Positions 55,411-64,000 of a stretch of DNA of 64,000 nt are shown here, piece after piece; the first letter of the stretch is position 1; every line of letters begins with the position of its first letter. A program made the translations under genes and the position numbers. The stretch is from Harmothoe impar (taxonomy: Eukaryota; Annelida; Polychaeta; Phyllodocida; Polynoidae). The stretch covers positions 42,907,377 to 42,971,376 of the forward strand of contig OX381708.1 in NCBI GenBank assembly GCA_947462335.1, given 5' to 3'. The notes under the pieces are model-generated. The model was given only the letters and a program-made list of their open reading frames with translations, did no database searches and had not been told where the DNA came from.

Positions 55411-56952
55411 TTACACATCAGTGCTTTCTATATTGGGTGTGTCTAATATGAACACCTCATCTGAAGGGGCTGCAGAGAGGCCCCTGCCAAACTCATCTTC
55501 AGGTGTGCTGGACCGGGCCCGCTCGTGGGAGTGGTAGGGTTTTAACCTTGGCCGGCCAGGGCCTGCGGACAGATCTAGCTGGGCACAGGCGGTATGCACC
55601 AATGCCAAGCCATTCTGGTGTTGTGCCGCAGCCATGGGCTCAGTTACGAAGGTGACCGTCTTGTTATTGTTACACTTGTCTCTGTTCGTCTCACCTACAT
55701 TACCACTACCTTCAGTCTCAGCACCAGTTTTGGTCACAGCGGAGCCTGGCTCCCCTGTCATGGGAGACTCACCAGCACCAGCACCTGAGGTGTCCTTTTG
55801 TGAATTACCATCAGTCTTCTTTACTTCTAGACCTTCCCACCCCCCAACATCTTCCGGTGAGGTCCCCGGTGGCCCTTGACCCTCGTCCAGGGGCTCGTCT
55901 GACATGTAGCCCCCGTGCGGGTAGCCGCGGCCCCCGTGGGAGTAGTGGCCGAGCACCGGGTCGTAGACCACCTGGTTACCGTACTCGTCAGGGGAGTGAC
56001 GCACATACTCCATGCTTGTCGTCCGGTGAATGCTGCTTTCATCTTCAAAGGTCAACTTGTAGTTGTTCATGCTGTCTGACCTGGTCAACTGCTCATGAGG
56101 CAGCTGCTCGCAGAGCTGCTCCTCATCCTCCTCATTCAAGTCAAAGCCTTGGTTGGTGGAGGGGAGATTGGGCGCACCAGGCGCCTGCGGCTGTGGGCTC
56201 AGTTGCTGTAGGTTGATGCGGGGAGGTTTGGTGGGAGGGGCAGCTGCTAATTCGACGGTTGCTTCTGTAGTGATCTGGTTCTTCAGAGGGGTGGATTGTG
56301 CCAGTGGGACCTCAGGGGCCCCCAGGGCATTGAACTCCCTCTCCGGAGACTCATGGTACTCCACAGGACTCGGTACAGGTATGAAGTAGTGGTAACCCTC
56401 GGAGCGGATGGCACGCAGCGGAGACTGCTGGATGGGCTCCATAGTGGGCATGCCAGTGGTCAGTCTCTGGTAGCCATTGGTGAACTTGCGCGATCCCTTC
56501 CAACTCCCTGAGTCCACACTGGATGTGTCGGAGAGAGTCTCCGGTGTGGCCAAAGGCGCCTGCTCAGGCCAATCGTCTGAGTTCTGCGGCAGGTCCAGTT
56601 TGAAATTGGGTCGGGGTGGTTTGGAAGGGTTTGCGTGCACGCCGGGAGGCAGTGCAGCAGCACCCAGGGCACCGGCCTCGGCCCGACGCTCCACATCCAT
56701 GGGCGCCGTGTAGTCCCAGCTGAGGCTATTGGCATCAGACACGATGCTAAAAGCCCCCGATGAGCGGTTGAGGTATTCTGGGTCGAGGCCCTCGGGCGGG
56801 TTTGTGTTTGTGAAGCTGGTCTCCAGGTAGAGTTTGTGAGGCGGTGTTCCATCCAGAGTCGACTCGGGCGTCTCGTTGGTGGAAAGTAATGCCTTACGCT
56901 CGGACTCTGGCAACTTCCGGGCTGGCTTGGACGGCCCAACATTGATCAGCAC
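55411..56952 (-). CDS. DAGLA: DAGL exon F (terminal exon, long cytoplasmic tail)
   Basis: The acceptor GTTTATAAG is weak in pyrimidines, but the join [14 protein letters not shown] keeps phase 0 and fits the family. The tail of 513 residues is Pro/Ser/Glu-rich and low in predicted structure. A block [20 protein letters not shown] followed by [13 protein letters not shown] resembles the LSDT region of vertebrate DAGL-alpha tails. Two KPPR motifs occur (SKPPRPNF and TKPPRINL), near the form of the Homer-binding PPxxF of vertebrates but not a strict match. The stop is TAA at 55,411-55,413. Confidence 0.9.
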   Translation of the reverse strand: MLINVGPSKPARKLPESERKALLSTNETPESTLDGTPPHKLYLETSFTNTNPPEGLDPEYLNRSSGAFSIVSDANSLSWDYTAPMDVERRAEAGALGAAALPPGVHANPSKPPRPNFKLDLPQNSDDWPEQAPLATPETLSDTSSVDSGSWKGSRKFTNGYQRLTTGMPTMEPIQQSPLRAIRSEGYHYFIPVPSPVEYHESPEREFNALGAPEVPLAQSTPLKNQITTEATVELAAAPPTKPPRINLQQLSPQPQAPGAPNLPSTNQGFDLNEEDEEQLCEQLPHEQLTRSDSMNNYKLTFEDESSIHRTTSMEYVRHSPDEYGNQVVYDPVLGHYSHGGRGYPHGGYMSDEPLDEGQGPPGTSPEDVGGWEGLEVKKTDGNSQKDTSGAGAGESPMTGEPGSAVTKTGAETEGSGNVGETNRDKCNNNKTVTFVTEPMAAAQHQNGLALVHTACAQLDLSAGPGRPRLKPYHSHERARSSTPEDEFGRGLSAAPSDEVFILDTPNIESTDV

Positions 56953-59548
56953 CTTATAAACATAGAGCATGAGATTTTCATTAAACAGAAAGAAAAATTT
57001 TAAATGCATATGCTTTAAAAGATTTTTGGAAATTGGACGAAGGGCATACATGTATCTACTATTTGCTCTTCATGTGTGCCCTATGCCAGTCGAAATTACT
57101 TTTTCAATGAGAGTTGGTATCGTGTCATAATAGACATGTTACCTACCTTTTGTAGCGCATCCATAACGTTGTCTGGCATATGATCGTTGACCATAGTTGG
57201 GGATATCAGCACCTCATCAAAGTCTATGTTGTCGGCCCAGATGGCCTGGTAGACCGGCTCCTCCTGCCCGCATAGCTTACTGCAGATAGAATCAAACAAT
57301 GCCACATCATGTTTTTATACTATTAAATGTACTTCCTTCTCACTGTCCACTAAGGCGCATCCACTTTACTCTATTGAAAATTTGTCATACTGATTTACTT
57401 ATCTGTTATGCCTTTAGTGTGGTTATACTTCAGCTAGCCCTAAAAGATCAAACTTTTAGATGATCTAATGATGATGTGACAAAATAATGTTATAATAAAA
57501 TCCTCAGAGAAAACCATGGGATAAGAAAAATTAACCTTCTCAATTTCAGGTTCAAAACCTTATTCCAAAAATTGAGAAATCGTCCTAATTTATCAGTCAT
57601 GAACAACATACACGTTTATATACATGTAATACTATTGAGGACTTATAGGATTTGACATGTCTATATTTATTAGCATCGCTGGAGCTTACTTTGAGCCTCG
57701 TGGATGGTTCCTGACTATGTGTATGATGCTCCCAGGTGGGTAGAGTGGGGTGTGAGTGGTGAGCGCTATCTGCGAGTCGCTCGGGTGGAGATAGTGGCGC
57801 GTCTCCTTCTCTGTGTTCCACTCGTTGTTCTCAATGATCTGCTCGCTGCTAGGACCAGCGTCGTCGCTGTCTCCACAGCAGCACATCATTGTGCCCATGA
57901 TGATTTTCCACTGGAATAGGGAATCATGTTCAGCAGGATTTCTATTAATCATAGGACAGTATTTGAGAGTAGTGTTCAGGGTACATCCTCCATATTCCTT
58001 CACCATTTTCCACATATTTGATTTCAATTTCGTAAAATGGCCCACACATTGTTGCTCTCCTTTCGTGCTTTGCAAACTACCTGCATATACAATGTATAAT
58101 GATATTTTGTTATATGGCTTGGTGCTGCTTAATAAGTGAATGTTACGTATAATTCTAATTCTACAGAGATACTTCTGGGATGGTATATTGCATGCATTAT
58201 GCCGACCAAGTGAATACAGTTGTGTGCCTGTTTGAACCCGCAAGTGTTTGGGCTTTAAAATGTAATAACATGCCGACCATATAGCACAGTAAAGTACTAT
58301 GTACTGCTTAAAGGGTTATACAATTGACTGCGGGTTCTTTACCTTGGGTTCTGTGCTCTTCTTTATGACGTTGATAAGGTCCTGGCGCATGGCCTCCAGT
58401 TGGTGGAGGCCGATCCGCGGCACCACGTCCTTCCCGACCACCACCGAGGTGATAAACTCCTTAGTCTCCTCCACGGCTGTAGCACTGCAAACAGTAAGGC
58501 TCAGGCATAAGGTGACAGTAAGGGAGTGGTCATTGTATAACAACGTGGGTGATAACTGAGGGGGCGGTTAGGGATAACACAAATGGTAATACCTCGAGAA
58601 GACAGAGGTAGAACACAGGCGTTTCTCTCTTTTACATATACAATGTAAACAATATTGGTTGTAATTTCTTCTTATTGTTTAAAAAACAAAGAATCCTCTT
58701 GCAGTTCCACTGAATTGGTTTAATTTGGCCTTTAATTTTTAGAAATGATTCCAAGAAGCCTCTATGACGTTATAATTTCCTAGTCCCATATCCATGTGTT
58801 TTTTTCACCTACCGTTTTCAATGTAATATATTTTGCCCAGGGCATTTACATATATATGTATAGACTCCATTTAATTAGTTTAGTTTACGAAAACTAAAAG
58901 TCAAAGCGGGAGTCAAGTACAAAATGGGTAAGTAGTGTAGTACCTCAAAAGTCCACCAGGTGGCGAGTAAGCGTAGCAGTGGAGGTTGGGGTACTCCTGC
59001 CGGAGAAGGATGGCGAGAATGGCGGCGGTGCCCGCGCCCAGGGAGTGGCCCACCAGGACCAACTCATAGGACTGCGTGCCCCGCTCCTGGAGCAGGACAG
59101 AGCAGCTCTTAGTGGTAGTTTCAACGGGTAATGGTGACAGTGCGAACCAAATTTTATAGAGTTATGTTCTAATTTCAGTTTATGCATTTCCTTCTCAAAT
59201 GGCAGACTGTACAGCCAGTACATTACGACATGCATTGATAAAGCCACTTTCTATTAATGCCAAATATAATCATATAGACATACTAATATCAATAATACCT
59301 TAATTATCAACATTATGATATCTAGTAATTTCTTATTAGATTCAAACTGTGAATACATTAAATAGAAGTAGATATAAATATTTGCTTACAAGATCTCTGC
59401 CAAAAGCTTCTGACAGGAGCATCTCCTCTTTGATCTTCTTCCTGATGTAGACGGCAGCCTGTACCATCCCCTTGTGTCCGAGCCAGTCCTCCTTAGGGGG
59501 GTTCACCGGGAGCTGCTCAGCGTCGGCCTTCAGGTCTGTCAGCACATC
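55411..59548 (-). CDS. DAGLA: sn-1-specific diacylglycerol lipase, alpha-like (six 3' exons; N-terminal part outside or unfound)
   Basis: Six exons join in frame: 59548-59390, 59086-58944, 58484-58343, 57910-57690, 57279-57147 and 56952-55411 (2,340 nt, 779 residues plus stop). All have GT donors and AG acceptors and compatible phases. The product hydrolyses sn-1 acyl chains of diacylglycerol to give 2-arachidonoylglycerol at the plasma membrane. Diagnostic motifs are GHSLGAG (Ser nucleophile), [15 protein letters not shown] (catalytic Asp) and IIHIVRNHP (His region). After the lipase fold comes [11 protein letters not shown] and a Pro/Ser-rich tail of 513 residues. The long tail indicates the alpha or single invertebrate type, not the short beta type. 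The four transmembrane helices and N-terminal lipase half must lie upstream, above 59.5 kb or beyond the window. Confidence 0.93.
57147..57279 (-). CDS. DAGLA: DAGL exon E
   Basis: Acceptor ATCTGCAG and donor GTAGGT; 133 nt. It encodes [17 protein letters not shown], then [19 protein letters not shown], the conserved strand-helix after the catalytic His. Phase 0 at its 3' end. Confidence 0.92.
57690..57910 (-). CDS. DAGLA: DAGL exon D (regulatory insert and catalytic His region)
   Basis: Acceptor CTATTCCAG and donor GTAAGC; 221 nt. It begins [19 protein letters not shown], an insert with three adjacent cysteines, and ends [18 protein letters not shown]. In-frame reading past the donor meets TAA at once, which supports the splice site. 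Confidence 0.92.
58185..58316. repeat. GGCATGATG-family repeat remnant in DAGL intron
   Basis: It lies in the intron before exon D. ATGCCGACCAAGTGAATACAG and ATGCCGACCATATAGC blocks (quoted in part) precede a terminal CTTAAAGGGTTAT, resembling the 54.3-kb repeat. Confidence 0.4.
58343..58484 (-). CDS. DAGLA: DAGL exon C (catalytic aspartate exon)
   Basis: Acceptor TTTGCAG and donor GTAAAG; 142 nt. It encodes [20 protein letters not shown] with the catalytic Asp, then [12 protein letters not shown]. Phase 0 at its 3' end. Confidence 0.94.
58944..59086 (-). CDS. DAGLA: DAGL exon B (catalytic serine exon)
   Basis: Acceptor CTGCTCCAG and donor GTACTA; 143 nt. It encodes [17 protein letters not shown], with the nucleophilic Ser in GHSLG, and [12 protein letters not shown]. 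It ends two bases into a codon, completed by exon C to give Ser. Confidence 0.95.
59390..59548 (-). CDS. DAGLA: DAGL exon A (DVLTDL exon)
   Basis: Acceptor CCCTGCAG and donor GTAAGC; 53 codons, phase 0 at both ends. It encodes [15 protein letters not shown] and [17 protein letters not shown], the segment just before the nucleophile in DAGLs, and ends SEAFGRDL. Confidence 0.93.
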
Positions 59549-61439
59549 CTGCAGGGGAGGGTTAAGGTGTATATTGTCAAAGTGTAGGGTGTGTAGGGTT
59601 AAGGCTAGGATGGGAACATGTGCATAAAGCGTTTATAAAGTTGATATAGAGTATTTGTGTGATACAGTATGACATACGCAGACTGGTACAGGACAGTGAC
59701 GACTGGTGGTGAGAGGAAAAAGGCAAACATTTATAATACAATGGCTTCAACTGGCACTGTAGCAAAGCTAGGATTCTAGCCTTACCGGAAGTATATTATA
59801 AATATAAAAAATACTATAGCCAACCAATTGTCATAGGCAATCTGTGTTTTTCCGGGGGGTAATATGTATGTGATTTTCACATGCCAGCGTAAAATGGAAC
59901 ACTGATTAAGTCTGTAGCCTACAGAACAGATACGAAGTATTGTACAGTAGTTTTGCTTAATGTAAGTAATAGTGGTTTAGATATAGAGCTTATAAATTAA
60001 AAGTAAAATGGGAATATAGGTGGTGATAATTTGTGATTGTTTAATAGGGATTTATAGATTATACGGATATATAAATGATATAGTGACGAGTAATTTGTCA
60101 CATGCACAACGTTTATAATGGTCGGAGGTACGTATTTGTTATTAGTCCTGTACAAAAAGAGATATCTTGGAAAGAGGTGGCTTATTGTGTACCATGGATG
60201 AATATACAATACAGTGATAACAATTACAACTAAGCAAATAATGTAGTTGTACAAGATGTGGTGTTAACGCCAAGGGGGTAAATCTCAAGCTTATGTTTCT
60301 GTACCCGCCTTAGCACACACAAAGAGTTATATAAAGCGCACATATGATACAACTTGTTAGATGTAAGAGGTACATATTCTTTTTCCTCCTAATGCAATAT
60401 TAATTTATAGCTATGTATGAATATGCGAATGGTGGTCAAACTATTACACACAGGGCTCCTTAGTCCATGAGCTCAAAGTCATGCAAAAGTTTAATATTTC
60501 TGTTATCAGGAAACACACTTCTTTACATAGTTTGTTAGTCTTTAAAAGCAATTCACTTCAAACAATATCCTATATCTAACTCATATATTCACACGTGTCT
60601 ATGAAAATATCCCTTTCACTGGTGTAGAGCACTCTCTGTAAAGGATTATATTCTAAAGTAGATAAAACTTATGGCAAATGCATCTCGGTCCAAACAAATG
60701 ACGCGAGAGACAAAGCTTATTGTTTCGTGTATTTTTTAAATGCTTCTTATAACCAGGTGCAGTCTAGAGGAGAAATTCAAAATGGTATAGAAACACGTGT
60801 GCTCATTAACATATTAGTGTGGCGGATTGACTCTAGGGGGCTCTGTACCTGAGGCGCGGGCATGACATCCTGGTGGGAAAAGGGCACATTGAAATGAAAA
60901 ACTGTTTGCATGCATGGAAACATACACAATCTACTAGCAGTCACTAGTGTCATTTCCCCTGAGTCCACTGATGCATTCATATATACATGTCCACTTTTGA
61001 GCGCAATTAAAGTAAGTTCACTACAGTTGTGTCAGTGGACCCTGGGAATTGAGATTGAGGCCCCCCCAAAAAAGCGTTTCAGGATCAGTTAAAATAAAGA
61101 AATCTAGATACTGGGGGGATGGGGGGGGGGGGTTACATTTCTTTCTTAGTAATTGATGGAATGGGGGATGTCTAGGTAGGGAGACATTTGTCTATACAGA
61201 GGCCTGACTCTGAAACTTCTTTTTGAGGGCCTCGACAGAACTGGCTTATTTGCATAGCTGATGGTAAATATACAGCAGTCCAACATTATAGCACTCCAAT
61301 GCACTATATGGATATATATCTAAAACTGGACATCGACATCCATGTAACAGAATCCTTCCAACAGAAATCTATATTTAGTAGAAGTAGAAATCCATGAATA
61401 TCTATCTGAAGGAGAACACCATGTTCATGCCTATGAATA
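59549..61439. other. Probable DAGL intron sequence
   Basis: AT-rich sequence upstream of exon A. The exon that should encode the preceding IRGT-type strand was not found. A candidate microexon lies at 60,849-60,869. A G-run occurs near 61,120. Confidence 0.45.
60849..60869 (-). other. Candidate 21-bp microexon of DAGL
   Basis: On the minus strand a pyrimidine-rich acceptor CCCTTTTCCCACCAG is followed by 21 GC-rich bases encoding DVMPAPQ and then a GTACAG donor. It would insert seven residues in phase 0 directly before DVLTDL of exon A. It may be a chance match. Confidence 0.25.
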
Positions 61440-62660
61440 TGTCTGTGTGTATGTTCATTTAAAAATTCAAGATTGCAATCATTCATTGAATGCCACCATG
61501 CTTTCAATGTAATCTCAAATTGCAGTTGCAGTAATTTGATACTAATAAAAAAATCTATTCCATTTTTCTTTCATGAACAGTTGGCATCCCATAGATTCAA
61601 GATGGCTATCACTCATTGAATGTCCCGATGCTTGAAATGCAATCTTGACTTGTAGTTGCATTAATTTGATACTATCAAGAAAACAAATCCTATTTGATTT
61701 TTCCTTCATTCAACCAATTCAAGATGGCTACCATTTACTAAATACCACAATGCTTTCAGTGCAATGAAGAATTATAGTTGAATTAATTTGTATAATTCAT
61801 ATAAGAAAATTTCTATTTGATACCTTTTTCAAACACAGTTGGCACCCCATAGGGTTAGGATGGCCACCATTCATTGAATGCCACAATGCTTTAAATGCAA
61901 TCTTGAAATGTAGTTGCATAAATTTTATACTGTTAAAAAAATCCAATTTAGTTGTTTTTTTCATGAAGAGTTGGCACCCCATAGGTTCAAGATGGCCACC
62001 AGTCATTGAATGCCACAATGCTTTAAATGCAATCTTGAAATGTAGTTGCATGAATTTTATACTGTTAAAAAAATCCAATTTAGTTGTTTTTTTCATGAAG
62101 AGTTGGCACCCCATAGGTTCAAGATGGCCACCAGTCATTGAATGCCATAATGCTTAAATGCAATCTTGAATTGCAGTTGCATTAATTTGATTCTTTAAAA
62201 AAATACTTTCTTTTCTTTCTTTCATGAACAGTTGGCACCCCATATATTCAAGGTGCATACCAGTCATTGCATGCCACAATGCTTTAAGTGCATTCACAAA
62301 TTGTAGTTGCATTAATCTGATACTAATAAAAAAACTTATTCTATTCTTTTTTTTAAATTCATGAACAGTTGGCACCCCATATATTTAAGATGACTACCAT
62401 TCATTTAAGATGCTTAAAATGCAATCTCTAATTGTAGTTGCATCAATTTAATGCTAATAAAAAACAAATTCTTATCGATTTTTCTTTCATGAATAGTTGG
62501 CACCCCATAAGGTGGCTACTATTCATATTAATGCAAATACAATGCTTTAAGTGCTATTACGAATTGTAGTTGCATTAATCTGATACTAAAAAAATATATA
62601 TATTCTATTTGATTTTTCTTTCATGAACAGTTGGCACCCCATAAATTAAAAATGCACCCA
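61440..62660 (+). repeat. About 130-bp tandem satellite, about 9 units
   Basis: The word AGTTGGCACCCCATA recurs near 61,581 (variant), 61,839, 61,971, 62,103, 62,232, 62,369, 62,497 and 62,631, each followed by AAGATGGC and TCATTGAATGCCACAATGCT. Spacing is 128-137 bp. The units at 61,971 and 62,103 are nearly identical (132 bp), a recent duplication. Open frames across the units are by-products. Confidence 0.93.
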
Positions 62661-64000
62661 GCACCCAGGTCAACAGCTATATACGGACACATGAACCTCC
62701 CCTGCCTGTTCTCCTTCAATGCAGAGTGAAGTGGGTGGGAGGGGGTGACCATCAACAGTGCATAAACACTTTGATTGGATGACAATGCAGTTTTTATATT
62801 ACAACCCTAAATTTGTGCAACGAAAATCATCAAGAAATACTAAGTATTTTTTCCAAAGAATAGCTTCTCTAGAATGGCTCAATACTCAGAAATCCTACTG
62901 CGAATAAAAAAAAGTCAAATTCTGATTCTAAACACCTGAAAAGTGAGAAATGCTGGCGTTCACGGTTTATGTAGGAAATGTACTAAAAACACCAAAAATA
63001 TGCAACAAAACCCAAATTTTCTCAAAAACTGTTCAGTAGGATTTTTTCTAACTGAGGTTCCAGTGTTTTCTACCCTCATATTACACATTGGTATAGAGAA
63101 TATATTGGCACCTAGTCAGGATTTTGCCCTAGAAGCAATCTGTGAGGCAAAAAACAGCCAAAATGAGCCACTGGTCTGAAGTATAAAACTGGGCATCGAT
63201 CATTATAGAGCTACAAAGAGAGAGAATCGATGTCCAGTAATAATGCATTTACCATATTGTAGTGCATGTATAAAGGCTTCATTACATCCCCATGACGCTG
63301 CCGTGTGTATTAGATTACTCAGTTGCTTTCCATTTCAAAACTATGAAATCTTGTTATTACTCTCTTTCCCAATTTGAAAGACTGGCTTCTACGATTATGG
63401 AGGGGGAACACTTATATATCGGTAACGACAGAACCAGTAGCTAATTCACGGATTGAGGAATTCCTTTCGAATCAATGGATAAATACAATCAATCCATTTC
63501 TTCTAAAGCAATTAAGTAGAGATTAGTTAGTTGTAAATTTGAATTAGATATTCCAGAGAGTTTTCAGTCAATAGTAAACACATTCAGGGAATATTGTTTT
63601 TCTGTTTTCCCCGTTTTTATTGATCTCTTAAAGGCTTAATAGTGAACATGAATATAACTGGGGCTGACAGAACATCTGGGATTGAGATTTTAATCTATCT
63701 TATTGAAAGATGTACGAACAAAAGACTAGTTCAAAGGACATTTTCTTTAATGATAAATTATAAAAACCCGTGTTTTATTTGATTTGAGATTATTTTTCTT
63801 AGCCGTTTGTCCTCAGATTTCACATACAATAGGTTTTTTTTCTGAGAATAAGAAAATTATTTTTGGCTGTTTATCATTCCTATGCATCCTTACAACTTAT
63901 CAGAGTGGGCCAGCTTGGGTTGTTTCACTACTACATGTAACAAATTCAACAATCAGCTAACAAGGGAACACCTTCTTTACGGCACAACGTACAGGCTACA
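62661..64000. other. Non-coding, nothing recognised
   Basis: AT-rich sequence to the window end. No further DAGL exon was recognised. Confidence 0.45.

Noticed and set aside
61797..62157. Open frames on both strands with an internal 44-residue duplication
   Set aside because: They are produced by two nearly identical 132-bp satellite units; both strands are open, with no conserved protein features.

Overview
This is a eukaryotic window, from an animal nuclear genome. Its only clearly conserved host gene is a multi-exon sn-1-specific diacylglycerol lipase (DAGL, alpha-like with a long C-terminal tail) on the minus strand at 55.4-59.5 kb. It has canonical GT/AG introns of roughly 200-570 bp. 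A tyrosine-recombinase (Ngaro/DIRS-type) retrotransposon, many short inverted-repeat elements, LINE fragments and satellites fill most of the rest. Base composition is about 40% GC. Together with the DAGL sequence this suggests an invertebrate, probably a non-vertebrate deuterostome such as amphioxus. The species is inference; the sequence alone does not fix it.

Layout. 1-4.4 kb: a minus-strand YR retrotransposon with gag, reverse transcriptase/RNase H and a tyrosine recombinase cut by the window edge. 4.4-17.7 kb: non-coding, with a 54-bp tandem repeat, foldback elements and a CCAAT/CRE cluster at 16.2-16.4 kb. 17.9-18.7 kb: a GC-rich exon for an unrecognised protein with three cysteine modules and dibasic sites, resembling a secreted peptide precursor. 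19.8-28.7 kb: mostly featureless, with one MITE and a LINE remnant.

28.7-41.0 kb: a 12.4-kb structure bounded by long inverted ends made of short tandem repeats. It contains a 5'-truncated LINE (itself split by a MITE), a satellite of about 325-bp units with a near-identical 2.24-kb duplication, a palindrome-rich inserted element, and a 2-kb TA-flanked element that carries another TA-flanked element. 41.2-46.5 kb: more nested elements, including a Mutator-like insertion with a perfect 9-bp target duplication inside a copy of a shorter MITE. 46.5-55.4 kb: quiet sequence with one TA-flanked MITE. 55.4-59.5 kb: the 3' two thirds of DAGL. 59.5-64 kb: probable upstream DAGL intron, with a candidate 21-bp microexon and a roughly 130-bp satellite.

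Functionally the window is two host genes in a transposon graveyard. DAGL makes 2-arachidonoylglycerol. The 18-kb gene may be a secreted or neuropeptide-like precursor. No rRNA gene, functional tRNA gene, CRISPR array or operon is present. The most unusual signals are the composite inverted-repeat structure at 28.7-41.0 kb and the triple-cysteine-module protein.
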